Shown here: piece by piece, positions 52,897-64,000 of the stretch | Position numbering within the stretch: the first letter of the stretch is position 1 | Layout: each line of letters opens with the position of its first letter | NCBI GenBank assembly: GCA_948144175.1 | Contig: CANXME010002590.1 | Coordinates: forward strand, 2,107,291-2,171,290 | Origin: Closterium sp. NIES-65 | Taxonomy: Eukaryota; Streptophyta; Zygnematophyceae; Desmidiales; Closteriaceae | Reading direction: 5' to 3' | Length of the DNA stretch: 64,000 nucleotides | Made by a program: the position numbers and the translations under genes | The notes under the pieces: generated by a model | The model's input: the letters and a program-made list of their open reading frames with translations, nothing else | Databases searched by the model: none | Told to the model about the DNA's origin: nothing

Positions 52897-55800
52897 CCGG
52901 TTAAATACACGGTGGGTTTAACACACGGTGGGTTGAACACACATTAGGTTTAACACACGGTGGGTTTAACACACGGTGAGTTTAACACAGGGTGGGTTGA
53001 ACTCACGGTGGGTTGAATACACGATGGGTTTAACACACGGTGGGTTTAACACACGGTAGGTTTAACACACGGTGGGTTTAACACACGGTGGGTTTAACAC
53101 ACGGTGGGTTGAACACACGGTGGGTTTAACACATGTGGGTTTAACACACGGTGGGTTTAACACACGGTGGGTTTAACACACGGTGGGTTAACACACGGTG
53201 GGTTTAACACACGGTGGGTTTAACACACGGTGGGTTGAGCACACGGTGGGTTGAACACACGATGGGTTTAACACACGGTGGGTTTTTCACACAGTGGGTT
53301 TAACACACGGTGGGTTGAACACGCGGTGGGTTGAACACACGGTGGGTTTTTCACACAGTGGGTTGAACACACGGTGGGTTTAACACACGGTGGGTTTAAC
53401 ACACGGTGGGTTTAACACACGGTGGGTTTAACACACGGTGGGTTTAACACACGGTGGGTTTAACACACGGTGGGTTTAACACACGGTGGATTGAACACAC
53501 GGTGGGTTTAACACACGGAGGGTTTAACACACGGTGGGTTTAACACACGGTGGGTTGAACACACGGTAGGTTTAAAACACGGTGGGTTAAACACACGGTG
53601 GGTTTAACACACGGTGGGTTTAACACACGGTGGGTTTAACACACGGTGGATTTAACACACGGTGGGTTTAACACACGGTGGGTTTAACACACGGTGGGTT
53701 TAACACACGGTGGGTTGAACACACGGTGGGTTGAACACACGGTGGGTTTAACACACGGTGGGTTTAACACACGGTGGGTTTAACACACGGTGGGTTTAAC
53801 ACACGGTGGGCTTAACACACGGTGGGTTTAACACACGGTGGGTTTAACACACGGTGGGTTTAACACACGGTGGGTTGAACACACGGTGGGTTTAACACAC
53901 GGTGGGTTTAACACACGGTGGGTTTAACACACGGTGGGTTTAACACACGGTGGAATGAACACACGGTGGGTTTAACACACGGAGGGTTTAACACACGGTG
54001 GGTTTAACACACGGTGGGTTGAACACACGGTAGGTTTAAAACACGGTGGGTTCAACACACGGTGGGTTTAACACACGGTGGGTTTAACACACGGTGGGTT
54101 TAACACACGGTGGATTTAACACACGGTGGGTTTAACACACGGTGGGTTTAACACACGGTGGGTTTAACACACGGTGGGTTTAACACACGGTGGGCTTAAC
54201 ACACGGTGGGTTTAACACACGGTGGGTTTAACACACGGTGGGTTTAACACACGGTGGGTTTAACACACGGTGGGTTTAACACACCGTGGGTTTAACACAC
54301 GGTGGGTTGAACACACGGTGGGTTGAACACACGGTGGGTTTTACACACGGTGGGTTTAACATACGGTGGGTTTAACACACGGTGGGTTTAACACACGGTG
54401 GGTCTAACACACGGTGGGTTGAACACACGGTGGGTTGAACACACGGTGGGTTTAACACATGGTGGGTTTAACACACGGTGGGTTTAACACACGGTGGGTT
54501 TAACACACGGTGGGCTTAACACACGGTGGGTTTAACACACGGTGGGTTTAACACACGGTGGGTTTAACACACGGTGGGTTGAACACACGGTGGGTTGAAC
54601 ACACGGTGGGTTGAACACACGGTGGGTTGAACACACGGTGGGTTTAACACACGGTGGGTTTAACACACGGTGGGCTTAACACATGGTGGGTTGAACACAC
54701 GGTGGGTTGAACACACAGTGGGTTTAACACACGGTGGGTTTAACACACGGTGGGTTTTACACACGATGGGTTGAACATACGGTGGGTTTAACACACGGTG
54801 GGTTGAACACACGGTAGGTTTAACACACGGTGGTTTTAACACACGGTGGGTTTAACACACGGTGGGTGTAACACACGATGGGTTTAACACACGGTGGGTT
54901 GAATACACGGTGGGTTTAACACACGGTGGGTTTAACACACGGTGTGTTTAACATACGGTGGGTTGAAGACACGGTGGGTTGAAGACACGGTGGGCTTAAC
55001 ACACGGTAGGTTTAACACACGGTGGGTTTAACACACGGTGGGTTTTTCACACGGTGGGTTTAACACACGGTGGGTTGAACACACGGTGGGTTTAACACAC
55101 GGTGGGTTTTTCACACGGTGGGTTTAACACACGGTGGGTTGAACACACGGTAGGTTTAACACACGGTGGGTTAAATACACGGTGGGTTTAACACACGGTG
55201 GGTTGAACACACGGTAGGTTTAACACACGGTGGGTTTAACACACGGTGGGTTTAACACACGGTGGGTTGAACACACGGTGGGTTGAAGACACGGTGGGTT
55301 TAACACACGATGGGTTGAACACACGGTAGGTTTAACACACGGTGGGTTTAACACACGGTGGGTTTAACACACGGTGGGTTGAACACACGGTGGGTTGAAG
55401 ACACGGTGGGTTTAACAGACGGTGGGTATAACACACGGTGGGTTTAACACACGGTAGGTTTAACACATGGTGGGTTGAACACACGGTGGGTTTAACACGC
55501 GGTGGGTTTAACACACGGTGGGTTTAACACACGGTGGGTATAACACACGGTGGGTTGAACACACGGTAGGTTTAAAACACGGTGGGTTTAACACACGGAG
55601 GGTTTAGCTCACGGTGGGTTTAACACACGGTGGGTTTAACACACGGTGGGTTGAACAACCGGTGGGTTTAACACACGGTGGGTTGAACACACGGTGGGTT
55701 TAACACACGGTGGATTTAACACACGGTGGGTTTAACACACGGTGGGTTTAACACACGGTGGGTTGAACACACGGTGGGTTTAACAAACGGTGGGTTGAAC

Positions 55801-58800
55801 ACACGGTGGGTTAAACACACGGTGGGTTTAACACACGGTGGGTTTAACACACGGTGGGTTTAACACACGGTGGGTTTAACACACGGTGGGCTGAACACAC
55901 GGTGGGTTTAACACACGGTGGGTTTAACACACGATGGGTTGAACACACGGTGGGTTTAACACACGGTGGGTTTAACACACGGTGGGTTTAACACACGGTG
56001 GGTTGAACACACGGTGGGTTGAAGACACGGTGGGTTTAACACACGGTGGGTATAACACACGGTGGGTTTAACACACGGTAGGTTTAACACACGGTGGGTT
56101 GAACATACGGTGGGTTTAACACACGGTGGGTTTAACACACGGTGGGTTGAACACATGGTGGGTTTAACACACGGTGGGTTGAACACACGGTAGGTTTAAA
56201 ACACGGTGGGTTTAACACACGGTGGGTTTAACACACGGTGGGTTGAACACACGGTGGGTTGAACACACGGTAGGTTGAACGCACGGTGGGTTGAACGCAC
56301 GGTAGGTTTAACACACGGTGGGTTTAACACACGGTGGATTTAACACACGGTGGGTTTAACACACGGTGGGTTGAACACACGGTGGGTTTAACACACGGTG
56401 GGTTTAACACACGGTGGGTTGAACACACGGTGGGTTGAACATACGGTGGGTTGAACACACGGTGGGTTGAACACACGGTAGGTTTAACACACGGTGGGTT
56501 TAACACACGGTGGGTTTAACACACGGTGGGTTGAACGCACGGTAGGTTGAACACACGGTGGGTTGAACACACAGTAGGTTTAACGCACGGTGGGTTTAAC
56601 ACACGGTAGGTTTAACACACGGTGGGTTTAACACACGGTAGGTTTAACACACGGTGGGTTGAACGCACGGTAGGTTGAACACACGGTGGGTTTAACACAC
56701 GGTGGGTTTAACACACGGTATGTTGAACACACGGTGGGTTTAACACACGGTGGATTTAACACACGGTGGGTTTAACACACGGTGGGTTTATCCCACGGTG
56801 GGTTTAACACACGGTGGGTTTAACACACGGTGGGTTTAACACACGGTGGGTTGAACACACGGTAGGTTTAACACACGGTGGGTTGAACACACGGTGGGTT
56901 TAACACACGGTGGGTTTAACACACGGTGGGTTTAACACACGGTGGGTTGAACGCACGGTAGGTTTAACACACGGTGGGTTTAACACATGGTAGGTTTAAC
57001 ACACGGTGGGTTTAACACACGGTGGATTTAACACACGGTGGGTTTAACACACGGTGGGCTTAACACACGGTGGGTTTAACACACGGTTGGTTTAACACAC
57101 GGTGGGTTGAACACACGGTGGGTTGAACGCACGGTAGGTTTAACACACGGTGGGTTTAACACATGGTAGGTTTAACACACGGTGGGTTTAACACACGGTG
57201 GATTTAACACACGGTGGGTTTAACACACGGTGGGCTTAACACACGGTGGGTTTAACACACGGTGGGTTTAACACACGGTGGGTTTAACTCACGGTGGGTT
57301 GAAGACACGGTGGGTTTAACACACGGTGGGTTTAACACACGGTGGGTATAACACACGGTGGGTTTAACACACGGTGGGTTTAACACACGGTGGGTTTAAC
57401 ACACGGTGGGTATAACACACGGTGGGTTTAACACACGGTGGGTTTAACACATGGTGGGTTTAACTCACGGTGGGTTTAACACACGATGGGTTTATCCCAC
57501 GGTGGGTTTAACACACGGTGGGTTTAACACACGGTGGGTTTAACACACGGTGGGTTGAACACACGGTAGGTTTAACACACGGTGGGTTTAACACACGGTG
57601 GGTTTAACACACGGTGGGTTTAACACACGGTAGGTTTAACACATGGTGGGTTTAACACACGATGGGTTTATCCCACGGTGGGTTGAACACACGGTGGGTT
57701 TAACACACGGTGAATTTAACACATGGTGGGTTGAACACACGGTGGGTTTAACACACGGTGGGTTGAACACACGGTGGGTTTAACACACGGTGGGTTGAAC
57801 GCACGGTAGGTTTAACACACGGTGGGTTTAACACACGGTGGGTTTAACACATGGTGGGTTTAACACACGGTGGGTTTAACACACGGTGGGTTGAACACAC
57901 GGTAGGTTTAACACACGGTGGGTTGAACACACGGTAGGTTTAACACACGGTGGGTTTAACACACGGTGGGTTTAACACACGGTAGGTTTAACACACGGCG
58001 GGTTTAACACACGGTGGGTTTAACACACGGTGGGTTGAACGCACGGTAGGTTTAACATATGGTGGGTTTAACACACGGTAGGTTTAACACACGGTGGGTT
58101 CAACAAACGGTAGGTTTAACACACGGTGGGTTGAACACACGATGGGTTTAACACACGGTGGGTTTAACACACGGTGGGTTTAACACACGGTGGATTTAAC
58201 ACACGGTGGGTTTAACACACGGTGGGTTGAACACACGGTGGGTTTTACACACGGCGGGTTTAACACACGGTAGGTTTAACACACGGTGGGTTTAACACAC
58301 GGTGGGTTTAACACACGGTGGGTTGAACGCACGGTAGGTTTAACACACGGTAGGTTTAACACACGGTAGGTTTAACACACGGTGGGTTTAACAAACGGTA
58401 GGTTTAACACACGGTGGGTTTAACACACGGTGGGTTTAACACACGGTGGGTTGAAGACACGGTGGGTTGAACACACGGTGGGTTTAACACACGGTTGGTT
58501 TAACACACGGTGGGTTTAACACACGGTGGGTTTTTCACACGGTGGGTTTAACACACGGTGGGTTGAACACACGGTGGGTTGAACACACGGTGGGTTTTTC
58601 ACACGGTGGGTTGAACACACGGTAGGTTTAACACACGGTGGGTTTAACACACGGTTGGTTTAACTCACGGTGGGTTTAACACACGGTGGGTTTAACACAC
58701 GGTGGGTTGAAGACACGGTGGGTTTAACACACGGTGGGTTTAACACACGGTGGGTATAACACACGGTGGGTTTAACACACGGTGGGTTTAACACACGGTG

Positions 58801-61800
58801 GGTTTAACACACGGTGGGTTTAACACACGGTGGGTTTAACACACGGTGGGTTTAACACACGGTGGGTTTAACACACGGTGGGTTTAACACACGGTGGGTT
58901 TAACACACGGTGGGTTTAACACACGTGGGTTTAACACACGGTGGGTTTAACACACGGTGGGTTGAACACACGGTGGGTTGAACACACGGTGGGTTTAACA
59001 TACGGTGGGTTTAACACACGGTGGGTTGAACACACGGTGGGTTGAACACACGGTGGGTTGAACGCACGGTGGGTTGAACGCACGGTAGGTTTAACACACG
59101 GTGGGTTTAACACACGGTGGGTTTAACACACGGTGGGTTTAACACACGGTGGGTTGAACACACAGTAGGTTTAACACACGGTGGTTTTAACACACGGTAG
59201 GTTTAACACATGGTGGGTTGAACATACGGTGGGTTGAACACACGGTGGGTTGAACACACGGTAGGTTTAACACACGGTGGGTTTAACACACGGTATGTTG
59301 AACACACGGTGGGTTGAACACACGGTGGGTTTAACGCACGGTGGGTTTAACACACGGTAGGTTTAACACACGGTGGGTTTAACACACGGTAGGTTTAACA
59401 CACGGTGGGTTGAACGCACGGTAGGTTGAACACACGGTGGGTTTAACACACGGTGGGTTTAACACACGGTGGGTTTAACACACGGTGGGTTTAACACACG
59501 GTGGATTTAACACACGGTGGGTTTAACACACGGTGGGTTTATCCCACGGTGGGTTTAACACACGGTGGGTTTAACACACGGTGGGTTTAACACACGGTGG
59601 GTTTAACACACGGTAGGTTTAACACACGGTGGGTTGAACACACGGTGGGTTTAACACACGGTGGGTTTAACACACGGTGGGTTTAACACACGGTGGGTTG
59701 AACGCATGGTAGGTTTAACACACGGTGGGTTTAACACATGGTAGGTTTAACACACGGTGGGTTTAACACACGGTGGATTTAACACACGGTGGATTTAACA
59801 CACGGTGGGTTTAACACACGGTGGGCTTAACACACGGTGGGTTTAACACACGGTGGGTTTAACACACGGTGGGTTGAACACACGGTGGGTTGAAGACACG
59901 GTGGGTTTAACACACGGTGGGTTTAACACACGGTGGGTATAACACACGGTGGGTTTAACACACGGTGGGTTTAACACACGGTGGGTTTAACACACGGTGG
60001 GTATAACACACGGTGGGTTTAACACACGGTGGGTTTAACACACGGTGGGTTTAACACACGGTGGGTTTAACACACGGTGGGTTTAACACACGGTGGGTTT
60101 AACACACGGTGGGTTTAACACACGGTGGGCTGAACACACGGTGGGTTGAAGACACGGTGGGTTTAACACACGATGGGTTTGAACACACGGTGGGTTTAAC
60201 ACACGGTGGGTTTAACACACGGTGGGTTTAACACACGGTGGGTTTGAACACACGGTGGGTTGAAGACACGGTGGGTTTAACACACGGTGGGTATAACACA
60301 CGGTGGGTTTAACACACGGTAGGTTTAACACACGGTGGGTTGAACACACGGTGGGCTGAACACACGGTGGGTTGAAGACACGGTGGGTTTAACACACGAT
60401 GTGTTGAACACACGGTGGGTTTAACACACGGTGGGTTTAACACACGGTGGGTTTAACACACGGTGGGTTGAACACACGGTGGGTTGAAGACACGGTGGGT
60501 TTAACACACGGTGGGTATAACACACGGTGGGTTTAACACACGGTAGGTTTAACACACGGTGGGTTGAACATACGGTGGGTTTAACACACGGTGGGTTTAA
60601 CACACGGTGGGTTGAACACATGGTGGGTTTAACACACGGTGGGTTTGAACACACGGTAGGTTTAAAACACGGTGGGTTTAACACACGGTGGGTTTAACAC
60701 ACGGTGGGTTGAACACACGGTGGGTTGAACACACGGTAGGTTGAACGCACGGTGGGTTGAACGCACGGTAGGTTTAACACACGGTGGGTTTAACACACGG
60801 TGGATTTAACACACGGTGGGTTTAACACACGGTGGGTTGAACACACGGTGGGTTTAACACACGGTGGGTTGAACACACGGTGGGTTGAACATACGGTGGG
60901 TGAACACACGGTGGGTTGAACACACGGTAGGTTTAACACACGGTGGGTTAACACACGGTGGGTTTAACACACGGTGGGTTGAACGCACGGTAGGTTGAAC
61001 ACACGGTGGGTTGAACACACGGTAGGTTTAACGCACGGTGGGTTAACACACGGTAGGTTTAACACACGGTGGGTTTAACACACGGTAGGTTTAACACACG
61101 GTGGGTTGAACGCACGGTAGGTTGAACACACGGTGGGTTTAACACACGGTGGGTTTAACACACGGTATGTTGAACACACGGTGGGTTTAACACACGGTGG
61201 ATTTTAACACACGGTGGGTTTAACACACGGTGGGTTATCCCACGGTGGGTTTAACACACGGTGGGTTTAACCACGGTGGGTTTAACACACGGTGGGTTTA
61301 ACACACGTGGGTTGAACACACGGTAGGTTTAACACACGGTGGGTTGAACACACGGTGGGTTTAACACACGGTGGGTTTAACACACGGTGGGTTAACACAC
61401 GGTGCGTTTGAACGCACGGTAGGTTTAACACACGGTGGGTTTAACACATGGTAGGTTTAACACACGGTGGGTTTAACACACGGTGGATTTAACACACGGT
61501 GGGTTTAACACACGGTGGGCTTAACACACGGTGGGTTTAACACACGGTGGGTTTAAACACCTACGGTGGGTTGAACACACGGTGGGTTGAACGCAAGGTA
61601 GGTTTAACACACGGTGGGTTTAACACATGTAGGTTTAACACACGGTGGGTTTAACACCACGGTGGATTTAACACACGGTGGGTTTAACACACGTGGGCTT
61701 AACACACGGTGGGTTTAACACACGGTGGGTTTAACACACGGTGGGTTAACTCACGGTGGGTTGAAGACACGGTGGGTTTAACACACGGTGGGTTTAACAC

Positions 61801-64000
61801 ACGGTGGGTATAACACACGGTGGGTTTAACACACGGTGGGTTTAACACACGGTGGGTTTAACACACGGTGGGTATAAACACACGGTGGGTTTAACACACG
61901 GTGGGTTTAACACATGGTGGGTTTAACTCACGGTGGGTTTAACACACGGTGGGTTTATCCCACGAACACACGGTGGGTTTAACACACGGTGGGTTTAACA
62001 CACGGTGGGTTGAACACACGGTAGGTTTAACACACGGTGGGTTTAACACACGGTGGTTTAACACACGGTGGGTTAACACACGGTAGGTTTAACACATGGT
62101 GGGTTTAACACACGGTGGGTTTAACACACGGTGGGTTGAACACACGGTGGGTTTAACACACGGTGAGTTTAACACACGGTGGGTTGAACACACGGTGGGT
62201 TGAACACACGGTGGGTGAACACACGGTAGGTTTAACACACGGTGGGTTGAACACACGGTAGGTTTAACACACGGTGGGTTTAACACACGGTGGGTTTAAC
62301 ACATGTGGGGTTTAACACACGGTGGGTTAACACACGGTGGGTTGAACACACGGTAGGTTTAACACACGGTGGGTTGAACACACGGGTAGGTTTAACACAC
62401 GGTGGGTTGAACACACGGTGGGTTTAACACACGGTGGGTTTAACACACGGTAGGTTAACACACGGGGGTTAACACACGGTGGGTTTAACACATGGTGGGT
62501 TAACACATGGTGGGTTAACACACGGTGGGTTTAACACACGGTGGGTTTGAACACACGGTGTAGGTTTAACACACGGTGGGTTGAACACACGGGGTTTAAC
62601 ACACGGTGGGTTGAACACACGGTAGGTTTAACACACGGTGGGTTTAACACACGGTAGGTTTAACACACGGTGGGTTTAACAAACGGTAGGTTTAACACAC
62701 GGTGGGTTTGAACACACGATGGGTTTAACACACGGTGGGTTTAACACACGGTGGGTTTAACACACGGTGGATTAACACACGGTGGGTTTAACACACGGTG
62801 GGTTGAACACACGGTGGGTTTACACACGGCGGGTTTAACACACGGTAGGTTTAACACACGGTGGGTTTAACACACGGTGGGTTTAACACACGGTGGGTTG
62901 AACGCACGGTAGGTTTAACACACGGTAGGTTTAACACACGGTAGGTTAACACACGGTGGGTTTAACAAACGGTAGGTTTAACACACGGTGGGGTTTAACA
63001 CACGGTGGGTTAACACACGGTGGTTGAACACACGGTGGGTTGAACACACGGTGGGTTTAACACACGGTTGGTTTAACACACGGTGGGTTTAACACACGGT
63101 GGGTTTTTCACACGGTGGGTTTAACACACGGTGGGTTGAACACACGGTGGGTTGAACACACGGTGGGTTTTTCACACGTGGGTTTGAACACACGGTAGGT
63201 TTAACACACGGTGGGTTTAACACACGGTTGGTTTAACACACGGTGGGTTAACACACGGTGGGTTAACACACGGGTGGGTTGAAGACACGGTGGGTTAACA
63301 CACGGTGGGTTTAACACACGGTGGGTTTAACACACGGTGGGTTTAACACACGGTGGGTTTAACACACGGTGGGTTTAACACACGGTGGGTTTAACACACG
63401 GTGGTTTAACACACGGTGGGTTAACACACGGTGGGTTTAACACACGGTGGGTTTAACACACGGTGGGTTTAACACACGGTGGGTTTAACACACGGTGGGT
63501 TTAACACACGGTGGGTTGAACACACGGTAGGTTTAACACACGGTGGGTTTAACACACGGTGGGTTTAACACACGGTGGGTTGAACACACGGTGGGTTGAA
63601 CACACGGTGGGTTGAACACACGGTGGGTTGAACGCACGGTAGGTTTAACACACGGTGGGTTTAACACACGGTGGGTTTAACACACGGTGGTTTAAACACA
63701 CGGTGGGTTGAACACACGGTGGGTTTAACACACGGTGGGTTTAACACACGGTAGGTTTAACACACGGTGGGTTGAACACACGGTGGGTTGAACACACGGT
63801 GGGTTGAACACACGGTAGGTTTAACACACGGTGGGTTTAACACACGGTGGGTTTAACACACGGTGGGTTTAACACACGGTGGGTGTAACACACGGTGGGT
63901 TAACACACGGTGGGTTTGAACACACGGTGGGTTTAACACACGGTGGGTTTAACACACGGTGGGTTAACACACGGTGGGTTTAACACACGGTGGGGTTAAC
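52897..64000 (+). repeat. 16-bp satellite, about 690 copies, continuing past the window
   Basis: Tandem 16-bp units GGGTTTAACACACGGT occur with variants GGGTTGAAC, AGGTTTAAC, GGATTTAAC, GGGCTTAAC, TTTTTCAC and TTTATCCC. The array shows long-range duplication: variant strings near 56000-58700 recur near 60450-63200, about 4.45-4.6 kb apart. From about 60.2 kb on, one-base gains and losses become frequent. No gene is present in these 11 kb. Confidence 0.97.

Noticed and set aside
54660-62521. Small minus-strand frames rich in Pro, Cys, Thr and His in the 16-bp satellite
   Set aside because: They cycle every 16 residues exactly as the 16-bp unit dictates and break wherever units have indels.
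52897-64000. True telomere at the window end
   Set aside because: The unit varies too much, also occurs as an internal block at 47.5 kb, and continues past the window. Only the heptamer resemblance is noted.

Overview
The window looks like nuclear DNA of a GC-rich green-lineage eukaryote, most likely an alga near the streptophytes. The evidence is a NOP56 gene with many short GT-AG introns and a plant-like sequence, a telo-box-like motif in its promoter, a chromodomain-bearing Ty3/Gypsy element, Copia elements primed by initiator-tRNA-Met, and a PAT/Kangaroo-type tyrosine-recombinase retrotransposon. The lineage is an inference; nothing here fixes the species. There is no prokaryotic operon, CRISPR array or tRNA/rRNA gene that I can support.

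Layout. 1-14.25 kb is a nest of retroelements: a Gypsy chromovirus tail (12.84-14.25 kb) holds a Copia element (1-3993 and 11410-12842), which holds a second Copia element (3994-11409) flanked by the 5-bp target duplication CGGTC. 14.5-23.5 kb is the only host-gene island. It carries NOP56 (8 exons, 514 aa by my model) and a long, poorly conserved, probably type II membrane protein whose last exon resembles a GT-A glycosyltransferase. This second gene has minisatellites in its introns. 23.5-24.4 kb is intergenic and carries a 156-bp Tourist-like foldback MITE inserted inside a 17-bp minisatellite. 24.4-30.8 kb is a minus-strand Copia remnant interrupted by a nearly complete PAT-like element with split direct repeats (A1-ORFs-B1-A2-B2). 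30.8-32.7 kb is a block of diverged, locally repeated sequence without a recognised gene. 32.96-43.05 kb is a second Gypsy element interrupted by a third Copia element (33994-39047, target duplication GTCCG).

From 43.05 kb to the window end the DNA is entirely satellite. A GTGGAC hexamer array (43.05-45.63 kb) flips to its reverse complement (45.63-47.50 kb), and the order of variant units is mirrored. A short block of a 16-bp satellite follows, then about 170 copies of a 31-bp satellite (47.61-52.90 kb), then about 690 copies of the 16-bp satellite to the end. The many long reading frames in the satellites are a by-product of repeat units without stop codons and are not called as genes.

The two host genes lie head-to-tail on the plus strand with about 0.5 kb between them and show no functional link: one is a nucleolar box C/D snoRNP core protein, the other probably a secretory-pathway protein. 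Most of the window's interest lies in repeat architecture: nested insertions with exact target duplications, an inverted satellite, a satellite inside a satellite, and intronic arrays that multiply splice-donor-like sites.
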